64,000 nucleotides of DNA from Vibrio fluvialis (GTDB lineage: Bacteria > Pseudomonadota > Gammaproteobacteria > Enterobacterales > Vibrionaceae): NCBI RefSeq assembly GCF_900460245.1, contig NZ_UHIP01000001.1, positions 434,001-498,000 of the forward strand, given 5' to 3'. The translations under genes were made by a program, and so were the position numbers. The notes beneath the pieces are model-generated. The model had not been told where the DNA came from. It was given only the letters and a program-made list of their open reading frames with translations, and searched no databases. This document shows, one piece after another, positions 8,247 through 18,290 of this stretch. Every line of letters starts with the position of its first letter. Position 1 is the stretch's first letter.

Positions 8247-9086
8247 ATGAAAATACAAACTGCAACTAAAACTCTCGAACTTGATCGCCCACATGTAATG
8301 GGTATTCTCAACACCACGCCGGATTCTTTCTCTGACGGTGGCAGCTACACCACGCTGGACAAAGCGCTGGAAAGAGCGCAAAAGATGATCGCAGCCGGTG
8401 TCAGTATCATCGATATTGGTGGCGAATCGACGAGGCCAGGCGCGCCGGAAGTTAGTTTAGAAGAAGAACTTGAGCGAGTTATCCCAATTGTAAAAGCCAT
8501 TCGTGAGCGCAATCAGGATGTGTGGATTTCAGTGGATACGAGTAAAGCAGAAGTGATGCGTCAGTCTGTGGCTGCGGGCGCTGATTTGATCAATGATATT
8601 CGTTCATTGACCGAGCCGGGTGCGCTTGAAGTCGCCGCGACCGCGAAAGTTCCTGTATGCATCATGCACATGAAAGGCCAGCCGAAGACCATGCAGCAAA
8701 ATCCGCAATATGGCGATCTAATGGCTGAAGTCGAAGCGTTTCTTCTGGAGCGTATGGCTGCATGTGAGGCAGCAGGTATTGCTCGTGAGAATATTATCCT
8801 CGATCCTGGATTTGGCTTTGGTAAATCCATCGAACACAATTATCATCTGCTGGCGAACTTGGAACAGTTCCATCGTTTTGGCTTGCCTGTCTTGGCTGGT
8901 ATGTCACGCAAATCTATGATTTTTAAATTGTTAGATAAAAAACCCGCGGATTGTATGGTCGCCAGTGTGACTTGTGCATCGATTGCTGCGATGAAAGGTG
9001 CGCAGATTATTCGTGTGCATGATGTCGAAGAGACACTGGAAGCGATGACTATCATCGAAACGATGAACAAAAACAGCATATTATAA
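8247..9086 (+). CDS. folP: Dihydropteroate synthase
   Basis: FolP joins p-aminobenzoate to 6-hydroxymethyl-7,8-dihydropterin diphosphate in folate synthesis; sulfonamides compete at this site. The 279-residue TIM barrel begins with the family signature MGILNTTPDSFSDGG (18-32) and has DIGGESTRPGA (about 56-66), a DPGFGFGKS loop, and a C-terminal SVTCASIAAMKGAQIIRVHDVEE. CAGGGA lies four bases before the ATG. It is 16 bases upstream of glmM, the usual folP-glmM pair. Confidence 0.96.
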   Translation: MKIQTATKTLELDRPHVMGILNTTPDSFSDGGSYTTLDKALERAQKMIAAGVSIIDIGGESTRPGAPEVSLEEELERVIPIVKAIRERNQDVWISVDTSKAEVMRQSVAAGADLINDIRSLTEPGALEVAATAKVPVCIMHMKGQPKTMQQNPQYGDLMAEVEAFLLERMAACEAAGIARENIILDPGFGFGKSIEHNYHLLANLEQFHRFGLPVLAGMSRKSMIFKLLDKKPADCMVASVTCASIAAMKGAQIIRVHDVEETLEAMTIIETMNKNSIL

Positions 9087-9102
9087 AAACTAAGGAATCA
9101 TC

Positions 9103-10443
9103 ATGTCTGATCAAAGACGTTATTTTGGTACTGACGGTGTACGTGGCAAAGTTGGCCAATATCCAATTACACCGGATTTCGTATTAAAGCTTGGCTGGGC
9201 GGCTGGACGAGTGCTGGCTAAGCAAGGCACTAAGAAAGTCATCATAGGTAAAGATACCCGTATTTCTGGCTACATGTTGGAGTCTGCGCTTGAGGCAGGC
9301 TTGGCAGCCGCTGGCTTGAAAGCCATTTTTACAGGACCAATGCCGACACCGGCGGTGGCGTATCTGACTCAAACTTTCCGCGCAGAAGCGGGAATTGTGA
9401 TTTCTGCATCACATAACCCGTACTACGATAACGGCATTAAGTTCTTCTCATCCGAAGGCACCAAACTGCCAGATGATATCGAGTTGGCGATTGAAGCAGA
9501 GTTGGACAAACAGATTGAGTGCGTTGAATCGGCGGAGCTGGGTAAAGCCTCGCGTCTGGTCGATGCTGCTGGTCGCTATATCGAATTTTGTAAGAGCACA
9601 TTTCCCTCCAAGCTGAGCCTGGCTGGATTAAAAATTGTGGTCGACTGTGCGCACGGCGCCACCTACCACATTGCACCGAATGTATTTAAAGAGCTGGGTG
9701 CCGATGTCATCGCAATGGGTGTTGAGCCTGATGGTCTGAACATCAACGATAAAGTGGGCGCGACGGATGTGCGTGCGCTGCAACAACGGGTTGTTGATGA
9801 ACAAGCTGACCTTGGCCTTGCCTTTGACGGTGATGGTGACCGCATTATCATGGTTGATGAACTGGGTAATAAAGTCGATGGCGATCAGATTGCCTACATT
9901 ATTGCTCGCGATGCGCTACGCCGTGGCGAGCTGAAAGGCGGCGTTGTCGGTACGTTGATGACCAATCTTGGTATGGAAAATGGTCTGAAACAGCTGGGTA
10001 TTCCATTCATTCGGGCTGCGGTCGGTGACCGTTATGTCATGGAAAAACTGCAGGAAAAAGGTTGGCTGATTGGTGCTGAAAACTCAGGCCATGTTATTTT
10101 GCTGGATAAAGTCACTACAGGTGATGCCATTGTGGCGGCGCTGCAGGTGTTAGCCTCTGTGGTGGGGAGCGAAATGACGTTGAGTGAGCTGGCCAAAGGC
10201 ATGACCCTTTATCCGCAAGTGCTGGAAAATGTACGTTTCAGTGGCGACAACAATCCTCTGGAAGCGGAAGCGGTGATTGCATCAGTTAAAGAAGTGGAAG
10301 CTGAGTTGGGTGATAAAGGACGTGTTCTGCTGCGTAAATCAGGCACAGAGCCTTTGATTCGCGTGATGGTTGAAGGTGAAGATGCTGCGCTGGTGCAAAC
10401 ATCTGCGTTGAAAATTGCTGAAGCGGTAAAAGTGAACTGCTAA
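9103..10443 (+). CDS. glmM: Phosphoglucosamine mutase
   Basis: GlmM converts glucosamine-6-phosphate to glucosamine-1-phosphate on the way to UDP-GlcNAc, feeding peptidoglycan and LPS. The 446-residue enzyme has the active-site serine loop [12 protein letters not shown] (Ser-103, phosphorylated in the family), the Mg2+ loop [10 protein letters not shown] (about 242-251), the sugar-binding ENSGH and the phosphate-binding [12 protein letters not shown] near the C terminus. AAGGA precedes the ATG. A long-loop terminator follows. Confidence 0.97.
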   Translation: MSDQRRYFGTDGVRGKVGQYPITPDFVLKLGWAAGRVLAKQGTKKVIIGKDTRISGYMLESALEAGLAAAGLKAIFTGPMPTPAVAYLTQTFRAEAGIVISASHNPYYDNGIKFFSSEGTKLPDDIELAIEAELDKQIECVESAELGKASRLVDAAGRYIEFCKSTFPSKLSLAGLKIVVDCAHGATYHIAPNVFKELGADVIAMGVEPDGLNINDKVGATDVRALQQRVVDEQADLGLAFDGDGDRIIMVDELGNKVDGDQIAYIIARDALRRGELKGGVVGTLMTNLGMENGLKQLGIPFIRAAVGDRYVMEKLQEKGWLIGAENSGHVILLDKVTTGDAIVAALQVLASVVGSEMTLSELAKGMTLYPQVLENVRFSGDNNPLEAEAVIASVKEVEAELGDKGRVLLRKSGTEPLIRVMVEGEDAALVQTSALKIAEAVKVNC

Positions 10444-10456
10444 ACTCAGGTCGCTA

Positions 10457-10510
10457 CTTGCCCGATACGCTAGGTTATTGAAAAATGGTCGGCAAATCGG
10501 GCAAGTTTTT
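10457..10510 (+). terminator. Long-loop terminator after glmM
   Basis: CTTGCCCGAT (10457-10466) pairs perfectly with ATCGGGCAAG (10496-10505) across a 29-base loop and is followed by five T (10506-10510). Confidence 0.7.
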
Positions 10511-10578
10511 GATTACGCTTTCTTTGAACCTTTTTTGACCGTTTGATTCATAAACTCGACTTTTTTCGAAAATTCCGC

Positions 10579-10607
10579 TTGTCAGTCAAACTTGCATTCG
10601 TTAGTAT
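10579..10607 (+). promoter_or_regulatory. Sigma-70 promoter for secG
   Basis: TTGTCA (10579-10584) and TAGTAT (10602-10607) are separated by 17 bases, the ideal spacing. It lies about 93 bases upstream of the secG start and would make a secG-tRNA-Leu transcript. Confidence 0.65.
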
Positions 10608-10699
10608 TGCCTCCGCCTTCGAAGAGGAGGTCGCTAGCCTTGTTCAAGTCGAATGATTGAACGGCGCTGGCTCAACAATTTGGAACATAGGTGGAAGTA

Positions 10700-11038
10700 A
10701 TGTTTACAGTTCTACTTGTGATTTACCTGTTGGCAGCGGTTGGTATCATTGGCCTGGTGTTGATTCAACAAGGTAAAGGCGCAGATATGGGAGCCTCTTT
10801 CGGTGCTGGTGCTTCAAACACAGTGTTTGGCGCGAGCGGCTCAGGTAACTTCCTAACCCGAATGACTGCAATTTTTGCAACCGTATTTTTTATCATCAGC
10901 TTGGTGCTAGGCAATATGTCTACGCATAAGACTGAATCACAATGGGTTGACCCATCGCAAGGTCAGGTGATTCAACAGAAAGCTGCTGAGACAGTGAGTG
11001 AAGCTCCAGCTAAATCAAGCGACGAAATTCCTCACTAA
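10700..11038 (+). CDS. secG: Protein translocase subunit SecG
   Basis: SecG is the small non-essential subunit of the SecYEG channel. The 112 residues have two membrane segments (about 2-22 and 51-72) around the conserved cytoplasmic loop LIQQGKGADMGASFGAGAS and GSGNFLTRMTA, then a soluble tail. I chose the ATG at 10700, five bases after AGGTGG. An in-frame GTG three codons earlier overlaps that binding site and is unlikely. An ACTTATCG/CGATAAGT hairpin (11038-11057) directly after the stop separates it from tRNA-Leu and may guide processing. Confidence 0.94.
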   Translation: MFTVLLVIYLLAAVGIIGLVLIQQGKGADMGASFGAGASNTVFGASGSGNFLTRMTAIFATVFFIISLVLGNMSTHKTESQWVDPSQGQVIQQKAAETVSEAPAKSSDEIPH

Positions 11039-11065
11039 CTTATCGAAAGCGATAAGTCAGGTTAT

Positions 11066-11149
11066 GCCGAGATGGTGAAATTGGTAGACACACTAGCATG
11101 AGGTGCTAGCGCCCTAGGTGTGAGGGTTCGAGTCCCTCTCTCGGCACCA
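11066..11149 (+). tRNA. leuU: tRNA-Leu (anticodon GAG)
   Basis: The 84-base gene begins GCCGAGA, ends TCTCGGC plus encoded ACCA, and folds as a class II tRNA with a long variable arm. The anticodon stem CTAGC/GCTAG encloses loop ATGAGGT with GAG in the anticodon position. The T arm GAGGG TTCGAGT CCCTC is canonical. The secG-tRNA-Leu(GAG) order is the same as in E. coli. Confidence 0.96.
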
Positions 11150-11160
11150 TATTTACAAAC

Positions 11161-11188
11161 TTGTAAATCACCTTGTAGAGCGTATAAT
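11161..11188 (+). promoter_or_regulatory. Promoter of the initiator tRNA / rimP-nusA-infB operon
   Basis: TTGTAA (11161-11166), 16 bases, then a perfect TATAAT (11183-11188). Transcription would begin just before the tRNA. The flanking words ACTTGTAA (11159-11166) and TTACAAGT (11191-11198) form an inverted repeat around the promoter. Confidence 0.75.
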
Positions 11189-11203
11189 TGCTTACAAGTC
11201 GGA

Positions 11204-11280
<77 letters not shown>

Positions 11281-11370
11281 TCTAACCTCTAGGGTTACGG
11301 ATGCAAGTTTGGCAGTGTTAACCTCACTGCAGTTGAGAAGAAATTCTCAATTTATCAGGGTCCAGCAACA

Positions 11371-11400
11371 AAAAACCCCGACTTTCGGGGTTTTTTGTTA
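11371..11400 (+). terminator. Strong terminator between metY and rimP
   Basis: AAAAACCCCGA (11371-11381) and TCGGGGTTTTT (11385-11395) form an 11-bp stem with a three-base loop and a T run. It separates the tRNA from rimP, so operon expression needs readthrough. Confidence 0.88.
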
Positions 11401-11401
11401 T

Positions 11402-11468
11402 CTGAATTTTTCATCCGAAAATTCAGGTGCTTGCTTGGAATTTAAATTGGGCTCTATGCCCTTTTTTT
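11402..11468 (+). promoter_or_regulatory. Second hairpin and weak terminator just upstream of rimP
   Basis: CTGAATTTT (11402-11410) and AAAATTCAG (11418-11426) form a perfect 9-bp stem. A short stem GGGC/GCCC (11449-11452/11458-11461) followed by seven T (11462-11468) comes next, ending 18 bases before rimP. Together with 11371-11400 these make a tandem attenuator-like array. Confidence 0.5.
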
Positions 11469-11486
11469 GTTTCTGGAGTGGTTTAA

Positions 11487-11942
11487 ATGACTGGTTTAGA
11501 AAGACAACTTACTGAAATGCTTGACGCTCCAGTTGCTGCATCAGGTTATGAGTTAGTTGGATTAGAATTTGTCCGTGCAGGACAGCACTCAACGCTACGT
11601 ATCTATATCGATCACGAAAACGGAATTACCGTGGATGACTGTGCAGAAGTAAGTCATCAAGTGAGTGCAGTGTTGGATGTTGAAGATCCAATTACAGTGG
11701 CTTACAACCTTGAAGTTTCTTCACCTGGTTTAGAAAGACCACTTTTTAAAGCTGCACACTATGAACAATTTAAAGGTCACGAGGTCAGCATCGTGTTGAA
11801 AATGGCTGTGGGTAACCGCCGCAAGTGGAAAGGTGAAATCCTTGGCGCCGACGGTGAAACCATCAATGTCATGGTTGAAGGGCAGGAAGAACATTTCGCT
11901 CTCAGCAACATTTCAAAAGCTAACCTGATCCCTAAATTTTAA
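11487..11942 (+). CDS. rimP: Ribosome maturation factor RimP
   Basis: RimP binds the 30S subunit and is needed for its assembly around S12. The 151-residue protein has the N-terminal RimP domain (about 1-82) with [24 protein letters not shown] and [12 protein letters not shown], then the SH3-like C domain (about 84-151). Length matches E. coli (150). GGAG precedes the ATG. It is the first protein gene of the rimP-nusA-infB-rbfA-truB unit, 18 bases before nusA. Confidence 0.96.
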   Translation: MTGLERQLTEMLDAPVAASGYELVGLEFVRAGQHSTLRIYIDHENGITVDDCAEVSHQVSAVLDVEDPITVAYNLEVSSPGLERPLFKAAHYEQFKGHEVSIVLKMAVGNRRKWKGEILGADGETINVMVEGQEEHFALSNISKANLIPKF

Positions 11943-11960
11943 GTCTTAGAGGCTATAACA

Positions 11961-13448
11961 ATGAGTAAAGAAATTTTAGCGGTTGTTGAGGCGGTTTCTA
12001 ACGAGAAAGCGGTACCTCGTGAGCGTATTTTTGAAGCGCTGGAAACTGCGCTGGCTACATCAACAAAGAAGAAATATGAAATCGAAATCGATGTTCGTGT
12101 TGCTATTGACCGTAAAACCGGTGAGTTCGATACGTTCCGTCGCTGGCTGGTTGTTGATGAAGTAGAAAACCCAACTAAAGAAATCTCTTTAGAAGCGGCG
12201 GTTTACGATGATGAATCAGTCAAACTGGGCGACTACATCGAAGATGAAATCGAATCAGTAACGTTTGACCGTATCACGACTCAAACGGCGAAGCAGGTTA
12301 TCGTACAGAAAGTGCGTGAAGCTGAACGTGCACAAATCGTTGAACAGTTCATCGACAATGAAGGCGAACTGATCACAGGTGTGGTGAAGAAAGTAAACCG
12401 TGACACTGTGATTCTGGATCTGGGTAACAACGCAGAAGCGGTCATCCTACGTGAAGACCAACTGCCACGTGAAAACTTCCGCCCAGGCGACCGCGTACGT
12501 GGTCTGCTGTACAAAGTGGCGCCAGAAGCGCGTGGTTTCCAACTGTTCGTTACTCGTTCTAAGCCAGAAATGCTGGCAGAACTGTTCCGTGTTGAAGTGC
12601 CAGAAATCGGTGAAGAGCTGATTGAACTGAAAGGCGCTGCGCGCGATCCGGGTTCTCGTGCGAAGATCGCTGTGAAAACCAACGACAAACGTATTGACCC
12701 TGTGGGTGCGTGTGTTGGTATGCGTGGCGCGCGCGTTCAGGCTGTTTCAGGCGAGCTGGGCGGCGAGCGTATCGATATCGTGCTTTGGGATGATAACCCA
12801 GCGCAATTCGTGATTAATGCAATGGCTCCAGCGGATGTAGCGTCGATCATCGTTGATGAAGATGCACACGCCATGGACATCGCTGTTGAAGCAGACAATC
12901 TGGCACAGGCAATCGGCCGTAACGGTCAGAACGTACGCCTGGCATCTCAACTGACTGGTTGGGAACTGAACGTTATGACAGTGGCAGATCTGCAGAAGAA
13001 ACACCAAGAAGAGTCAATGGCTTCTATCGAAAACTTCATGAAGTACCTGGATATCGAACAGGACTTTGCGGAGCTTTTGGTTGAAGAAGGTTTCTCGACT
13101 CTGGAAGAAATCGCTTACGTTCCAGTGAATGAGCTACTGGAAGTAGACGGCCTGGATGAAGATCTGGTTGAAGAACTACGTAACCGTGCCAAAGATGCGC
13201 TGACTACCATCGCATTGGCACAAGAAGAATCGTTTGACGGCCTGGAGCCTGCAGAAGATCTGCTGGCACTGGAAGGCCTAGAGCGCGAAATGGCGTTCAA
13301 ACTGGCTGCGAAAGGTGTTGCGACACTGGAAGATCTGGCAGACCAGGGTATCGACGATCTTGAAGGTATTGAAGGCCTAACCGAAGAGCGTGCGGGCGAA
13401 TTAATTATGGCGGCTCGCAACATTTGTTGGTTCGGCGAAGACGCATAA
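11961..13448 (+). CDS. nusA: Transcription termination/antitermination protein NusA
   Basis: NusA binds RNA polymerase and controls pausing, termination and antitermination. The 495-residue protein has the N-terminal polymerase-binding domain (about 1-130), S1 domain (about 135-200), KH domains (about 230-345, with [10 protein letters not shown] and [17 protein letters not shown]), and two acidic repeats AR1/AR2 (about 360-495), typical of gammaproteobacteria. AGAGG precedes the ATG. NusA controls its own operon in E. coli, and the terminators upstream of rimP (11371-11468) are possible targets. Confidence 0.97.
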   Translation: MSKEILAVVEAVSNEKAVPRERIFEALETALATSTKKKYEIEIDVRVAIDRKTGEFDTFRRWLVVDEVENPTKEISLEAAVYDDESVKLGDYIEDEIESVTFDRITTQTAKQVIVQKVREAERAQIVEQFIDNEGELITGVVKKVNRDTVILDLGNNAEAVILREDQLPRENFRPGDRVRGLLYKVAPEARGFQLFVTRSKPEMLAELFRVEVPEIGEELIELKGAARDPGSRAKIAVKTNDKRIDPVGACVGMRGARVQAVSGELGGERIDIVLWDDNPAQFVINAMAPADVASIIVDEDAHAMDIAVEADNLAQAIGRNGQNVRLASQLTGWELNVMTVADLQKKHQEESMASIENFMKYLDIEQDFAELLVEEGFSTLEEIAYVPVNELLEVDGLDEDLVEELRNRAKDALTTIALAQEESFDGLEPAEDLLALEGLEREMAFKLAAKGVATLEDLADQGIDDLEGIEGLTEERAGELIMAARNICWFGEDA

Positions 13449-13472
13449 TTTTCAGCAAGGGGAGGAAGCGGC

Positions 13473-16178
13473 ATGACACAACTTACAGTTAAAGCACTGA
13501 GTGAAGAAATTGGTACTCCAGTTGACCGCTTATTAGAGCAACTTGCTGATGCTGGTATGAAAAAATCAGGTTCAGACAGCGTAACCGAGGACGAGAAGCA
13601 GAAGCTTCTCTCCCATCTGCGCAAAGAACATGGCGAAGCATCAACGGCTGAGCCAACTCGTTTAACACTCCAGCGTAAGACCCGCAGTACACTGAGCGTA
13701 AATGCCGGTGGCGGTAAAAGTAAGAATGTTCAGGTTGAAGTGCGCAAAAAACGTACGTATGTTAAGCGCAGTACAATCGAAGATGAAGCGACACGTGAAG
13801 CTGAAGAAGCAGCAAACCGTGAAGCGGAAGAACAAGCGAAACGCGAAGCTGAAGAAGCACTGAAACGTGAAGCTGCTGATGCAGCGAAACGTGAAGCGGA
13901 AGAAAAAGCAAAACGTGACGCGGAAGAGAAAGCTAAACGCGACGCTGACGATAAAGTGAAGCGTGAAGCTCAAGAAGCAAAACGTGAGCGTTCTGCAGAA
14001 GATAAATCGAAGCAAGAAGCAGCGCGAAAAGAGGCCGATGAGCTAAAACGTCGCCAGGAAGAAGAAGCGAAACGTAAGGCGGAAGAGGAAAGTCGCCGTC
14101 AGCTTGAAAAAGCGCGTGAATTGGCCGAATTAAACAAAGAGCGTTGGTCTGCTGAAGAAGAGAAAAAGGGTGATATGCAAGAAGATACAGATTACCACGT
14201 AACGACTTCACGCTACGCTCGTGAAGCCGAAGATGAAGCAGACCGTCGTGAAGAAGGTTCAAGCCGTCGTTCTACCAAAGCGAACAAGAGAAAAATGTCT
14301 TCTCGCGATGATAAACAAGAACGTGATTCTTCTCGTACTCGTGGTGGTAAAGCCGGTCGTAAAGGTCGTATCAGCAAGCCTACGTCAATGCAACATGGTT
14401 TCGACAAGAGTGCTGTCGTTGCAAAATCTGATGTAGTGATCGGCGAGACTATCGTCGTGTCTGAACTGGCTCAGAAGATGTCAGTGAAAGCGACTGAAGT
14501 CATCAAAGTGATGATGAAACTGGGTGCCATGGCAACCATCAACCAAGTGATTGATCAGGAAACTGCTCAACTGGTTGCGGAAGAAATGGGCCACAAAGTT
14601 ATCATTCGTAAAGAAAACGAGCTGGAAGAAGCCGTTCTGTCTGACCGTGATGACGAATTTGAGTCTGTGCCACGTGCTCCGGTAGTAACCATCATGGGCC
14701 ACGTTGACCACGGTAAAACGTCAACACTGGACTACATTCGTCGTACGCACGTTGCGTCAGGCGAAGCGGGTGGTATTACTCAGCACATCGGTGCTTACCA
14801 CGTTGAAACACCAAACGGTATGATTACCTTCCTGGATACTCCTGGACACGCGGCATTTACTGCAATGCGTGCTCGTGGTGCTCAGGCAACGGATATCGTT
14901 GTTCTTGTGGTTGCAGCGGACGATGGCGTAATGCCACAGACAGTTGAAGCGATTCAGCACGCGAAAGCGGCTGGCGTACCTTTGATTGTTGCGGTAAACA
15001 AGATCGATAAAGAAGCGGCAAACCCAGACAACGTGAAAAACGAACTGGCTGCCTACGATGTTATGCCTGAGGAGTGGGGCGGTGAGAACATGTTCGTTCA
15101 CATCTCTGCAAAACAGGGTACCAACATCGATGCACTGCTAGAAGCGATTCTGCTGCAAGCTGAAGTTCTGGAACTGCACGCAGTGAAAGACGGTATGGCT
15201 TCTGGTGTGGTTATCGAATCACGTCTGGATAAAGGTCGTGGTCCGGTTGCAACGGTTCTGGTTCAGTCCGGTACTTTGCACAAAGGCGACATCGTACTGT
15301 GTGGTCAAGAATATGGCCGTGTACGTGCAATGCGTGACGAACTGGGTAACGAAGTAGAAGAAGCAGGTCCTTCTATCCCTGTAGAAATCCTGGGTCTGTC
15401 AGGCGTTCCTGCTGCAGGTGACGAAGCAACTGTTGTTCGTGACGAGCGTAAAGCACGTGAAGTAGCGAACTACCGTCAAGGTAAATTCCGCGAAGTGAAG
15501 CTGGCTCGTCAGCAAAAATCGAAACTGGAAAACATGTTCTCGAACATGGCTGCTGGTGACGTTGCTGAACTGAACATCGTTCTGAAAGCGGACGTACAAG
15601 GTTCGGTTGAAGCGATCGCTGACTCACTACTGAAACTGTCTACTGAAGAAGTGAAAGTGAACATCGTGGGTTCTGGCGTCGGTGGTATTACTGAGACAGA
15701 TGCCGTACTGGCAGCTGCATCAAATGCTATCGTAGTCGGCTTTAACGTTCGTGCAGATGCGTCTGCTCGTCGTACTCTTGACGCAGAAAACATCGACCTT
15801 CGCTACTACTCGATCATTTACCAATTGATCGACGAAGTGAAACAAGCGATGAGCGGTATGCTGGCTCCAGAATTCAAGCAGGAAATCATTGGTCTTGCTG
15901 AAGTTCGTGACGTGTTCAAGTCACCGAAACTGGGTGCAATCGCAGGTTGTATGGTGACTGAAGGTACCATTAAACGTCATAGCCCAATTCGCGTACTGCG
16001 TGATAACGTTGTTATCTACGAAGGCGAACTGGAATCTCTGCGTCGCTTTAAAGACGACGTAGCAGAAGTTAAGAATGGTTACGAGTGTGGTATCGGCGTT
16101 AAGAACTACAACGACGTTCGCGTAGGCGACCAGATCGAAGTGTTCGAAACCGTTGAGATTCAACGCACCATCGACTAA
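13473..16178 (+). CDS. infB: Translation initiation factor IF-2
   Basis: IF-2 is the GTPase that places fMet-tRNA on the 30S subunit and promotes subunit joining. The 901-residue protein begins with an IF2_N domain (about 1-50), then a long charged coil rich in KREAEE repeats (about 100-240), a second IF2_N domain (about 320-370), and the G domain with GHVDHGKT (409-416), DTPGH and NKID, followed by domains II, III and IV. GGGGAGG lies eight bases before the ATG. The N-terminal repeats are the least conserved part and are longest in enterobacteria and vibrios. Confidence 0.97.
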   Translation: MTQLTVKALSEEIGTPVDRLLEQLADAGMKKSGSDSVTEDEKQKLLSHLRKEHGEASTAEPTRLTLQRKTRSTLSVNAGGGKSKNVQVEVRKKRTYVKRSTIEDEATREAEEAANREAEEQAKREAEEALKREAADAAKREAEEKAKRDAEEKAKRDADDKVKREAQEAKRERSAEDKSKQEAARKEADELKRRQEEEAKRKAEEESRRQLEKARELAELNKERWSAEEEKKGDMQEDTDYHVTTSRYAREAEDEADRREEGSSRRSTKANKRKMSSRDDKQERDSSRTRGGKAGRKGRISKPTSMQHGFDKSAVVAKSDVVIGETIVVSELAQKMSVKATEVIKVMMKLGAMATINQVIDQETAQLVAEEMGHKVIIRKENELEEAVLSDRDDEFESVPRAPVVTIMGHVDHGKTSTLDYIRRTHVASGEAGGITQHIGAYHVETPNGMITFLDTPGHAAFTAMRARGAQATDIVVLVVAADDGVMPQTVEAIQHAKAAGVPLIVAVNKIDKEAANPDNVKNELAAYDVMPEEWGGENMFVHISAKQGTNIDALLEAILLQAEVLELHAVKDGMASGVVIESRLDKGRGPVATVLVQSGTLHKGDIVLCGQEYGRVRAMRDELGNEVEEAGPSIPVEILGLSGVPAAGDEATVVRDERKAREVANYRQGKFREVKLARQQKSKLENMFSNMAAGDVAELNIVLKADVQGSVEAIADSLLKLSTEEVKVNIVGSGVGGITETDAVLAAASNAIVVGFNVRADASARRTLDAENIDLRYYSIIYQLIDEVKQAMSGMLAPEFKQEIIGLAEVRDVFKSPKLGAIAGCMVTEGTIKRHSPIRVLRDNVVIYEGELESLRRFKDDVAEVKNGYECGIGVKNYNDVRVGDQIEVFETVEIQRTID

Positions 16179-16224
16179 CCAACTAAAATTGCATTATCGG
16201 CAAGTTTAGGTTGTTGAATACACC

Positions 16225-16253
16225 ATGGGGGGCTGGGTAAACCATCCCCCCAT
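16225..16253 (+). promoter_or_regulatory. GC-rich hairpin between infB and rbfA
   Basis: ATGGGGGG (16225-16232) and CCCCCCAT (16246-16253) form an 8-bp stem, with TGG/CCA able to pair inside the loop. A pyrimidine-rich run follows without a proper T tract, so it may be a processing or partial termination site. Confidence 0.5.
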
Positions 16254-16277
16254 TCTTTCTATCAGTGAGAAAAGAAT

Positions 16278-16673
16278 ATGCCAAAAGAATTTAGCCGTAC
16301 TCAACGTGTGGCACAGCAATTACAAAAAGAATTAGCGATGATTCTACAACGCGAAGTGCGCGATTCCCGTCTGGGTATGGTGACCATTTCTGACGTTGAA
16401 GTGTCTCGCGATCTGGCTTACGCCAAAGTTTTCGTCACTTTCCTGTGCGTAGGTGAGCAAACACCTGAATCGTGCCTGAATGCGCTGCGTGAGCACGAAG
16501 TGCACATCCGTATGATGCTGGGTAAACGCATTCGTCTGCGTCTGACGCCGGAAATTCGCTTCCACTACGACAACACCCTGGTGGAAGGTATGCGCATGTC
16601 AAACCTGGTGACCGAAGTGGTGAGTCAGGACAAGCGCAAGCAAAAAGATGCGGGTCGTGAGGACGAAGAGTAA
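16278..16673 (+). CDS. rbfA: 30S ribosome-binding factor RbfA
   Basis: RbfA helps mature the 5' end of 16S rRNA and is important in the cold. The 131-residue KH-fold protein has the family pattern [18 protein letters not shown] (6-23), [20 protein letters not shown] and [16 protein letters not shown]. Its stop codon overlaps the truB start (TAATG), so the two are translationally coupled. Confidence 0.96.
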   Translation: MPKEFSRTQRVAQQLQKELAMILQREVRDSRLGMVTISDVEVSRDLAYAKVFVTFLCVGEQTPESCLNALREHEVHIRMMLGKRIRLRLTPEIRFHYDNTLVEGMRMSNLVTEVVSQDKRKQKDAGREDEE

Positions 16674-17620
16674 TGGCGCGTCGTCGTAAAGGCCGTGCGA
16701 TCAACGGTGTTCTGTTACTGGATAAGTCAACGGGCATTTCGTCGAACGACATTTTACAGAAAGTGAAACGCCTGTTTTTCGCCGAGAAAGCCGGACACAC
16801 AGGTGCTCTGGATCCTCTGGCAACTGGTATGCTGCCGATTTGTCTCGGTGAAGCGACCAAGTTCTCCCAGTTCCTGCTCGACTCCGACAAACGCTACCGC
16901 GTGATTGCCAAGTTAGGTGAGCGCACCGACACCTCAGACTCTGACGGTGAAGTGGTGGAAACACGCCCGGTGCATGTCGAGCGCGAAACATTGCTGGCCA
17001 AGATTGAATCATTCCGTGGCGAAACCGATCAGGTGCCATCGATGTTTTCTGCGCTGAAATATCAAGGACGTCCGTTGTACGAATACGCACGCCAAGGTAT
17101 TGAAGTGCCGCGTGAAGCGCGCAAGATTACAGTGTACGACATTGTCCTGCATCGCTTTGAAGGCGATGAAGTGGAGATGGAAGTGCATTGCTCAAAAGGC
17201 ACATACATTCGTACTATCGTTGACGATTTAGGCGAAATGCTGGGCTGTGGTGCTCACGTCACGATGCTGCGCCGCACTGGTGTGGCAAAGTACCCGTACG
17301 AAAATATGGTCACGCTGGAGCAACTCAACGAAATGGTTGAGCAAGCACAACGCGAAGATCGCTCACCTTACGAGATTTTAGATGCGTTGCTGCTACCAAT
17401 GGATACCGCAGTGCAGGATTTGCCAGAGGTGAATCTGGTACCTGAACTGGTGCACATGGTACAACACGGTCAAGCGGTGCAAGTCTTTGGCGCGCCAAGT
17501 GATTGCTTCGTCCGTTTGACTGGCGGAGAGGAGAAACTCTTCCTGGGCGTGGGTGAAATGAACGACGATGGCAAAATTGCGCCGAAACGTCTGGTGGTTT
17601 ACCCGAAAGACGCCGAGTAA
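16673..17620 (+). CDS. truB: tRNA pseudouridine(55) synthase TruB
   Basis: TruB makes pseudouridine-55 in the T loop of elongator tRNAs. The 315-residue protein has the catalytic motif [16 protein letters not shown] with Asp-47, the [20 protein letters not shown] segment and the [13 protein letters not shown] motif, then a C-terminal PUA-like domain. Start and rbfA stop overlap by one base. The last gene of the nusA-infB block. Confidence 0.96.
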   Translation: MARRRKGRAINGVLLLDKSTGISSNDILQKVKRLFFAEKAGHTGALDPLATGMLPICLGEATKFSQFLLDSDKRYRVIAKLGERTDTSDSDGEVVETRPVHVERETLLAKIESFRGETDQVPSMFSALKYQGRPLYEYARQGIEVPREARKITVYDIVLHRFEGDEVEMEVHCSKGTYIRTIVDDLGEMLGCGAHVTMLRRTGVAKYPYENMVTLEQLNEMVEQAQREDRSPYEILDALLLPMDTAVQDLPEVNLVPELVHMVQHGQAVQVFGAPSDCFVRLTGGEEKLFLGVGEMNDDGKIAPKRLVVYPKDAE

Positions 17621-17635
17621 CCGTCTTTTTTGATC

Positions 17636-17664
17636 TTGTGCGAAGGGGAATAATTCCCTATAAT
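17636..17664 (+). promoter_or_regulatory. Promoter of rpsO
   Basis: TTGTGC (17636-17641) and a perfect TATAAT (17659-17664) are 17 bases apart. The spacer contains the inverted repeat GGGAA-TAA-TTCCC (17646-17658). The start of rpsO lies 73 bases downstream. Confidence 0.75.
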
Positions 17665-17736
17665 TCGCGCTCCTCGTGTCGGCTGAATCAGAGATTGGCT
17701 GGCACAAATATAAACTTAACTCTTTAGGAGAGAATT

Positions 17737-18006
17737 ATGTCTCTGAATGCAGAAACTAAAGCAGCAATCGTTGCTGAATACGCACGTGGCGAAGGCGACA
17801 CTGGTTCACCAGAAGTACAAGTAGCTCTACTGACTGCTTCTATCAACCACCTACAAGGTCACTTCAAAGCGCACAAAGGCGATCACCACAGCCGTCGTGG
17901 TCTGCTACGCATGGTTTCTAGCCGTCGTAAACTTCTTGATTACCTGAAAGGTAAAGACCTGTCTCGTTACCAAGACCTAATCAAACGTCTAGGCCTACGT
18001 CGCTAA
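17737..18006 (+). CDS. rpsO: 30S ribosomal protein S15
   Basis: S15 binds the 16S rRNA central domain and forms bridge B4. The 89-residue protein has the family sequence [44 protein letters not shown] and the [13 protein letters not shown] end. Length is exactly that of E. coli S15. AGGAG lies before the ATG. In E. coli S15 represses its own translation; the 73-base leader could support this but I did not fold it. A terminator follows and pnp is next, the conserved rpsO-pnp order. Confidence 0.98.
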   Translation: MSLNAETKAAIVAEYARGEGDTGSPEVQVALLTASINHLQGHFKAHKGDHHSRRGLLRMVSSRRKLLDYLKGKDLSRYQDLIKRLGLRR

Positions 18007-18033
18007 TCAGTGGCTGCATAGTACAGTTTGTTT

Positions 18034-18059
18034 AAAAAGGGGCTATATGCCCCTTTTTT
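18034..18059 (+). terminator. Rho-independent terminator after rpsO
   Basis: AAAAAGGGGC (18034-18043) and GCCCCTTTTT (18049-18058) form a 10-bp stem with loop TATAT and a T run. Confidence 0.9.
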
Positions 18060-18110
18060 GTTATCTAAATTTGGCACATCTTTCGCAATGTAGTTTATAC
18101 TACCCGCCGT

Positions 18111-18128
18111 CTGACTTGATGAAGTCAG
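18111..18128 (+). promoter_or_regulatory. Perfect hairpin in the pnp leader
   Basis: CTGACTT (18111-18117), loop GATG, AAGTCAG (18122-18128). It lies 163 bases before the pnp start and just after a weak promoter (TTGGCA 18071-18076, TATACT 18096-18101, 19-base spacing). In E. coli a pnp leader hairpin is cut by RNase III for autocontrol; this could be the equivalent. Confidence 0.45.
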
Positions 18129-18290
18129 CATTATCTAAACTCAAGGCATTACAGTCACCGTAAGTCGGCCAACAGGTCGCGGCTATTAAAAGCAGATTGG
18201 GCAATCAGTCAGTTTTTACTAGTCGCGATTGGTGATGTTTTGAGTCTTCAATCGATTCATCCAGGTATGCCCTGGAAAAGGAAAAACTCA

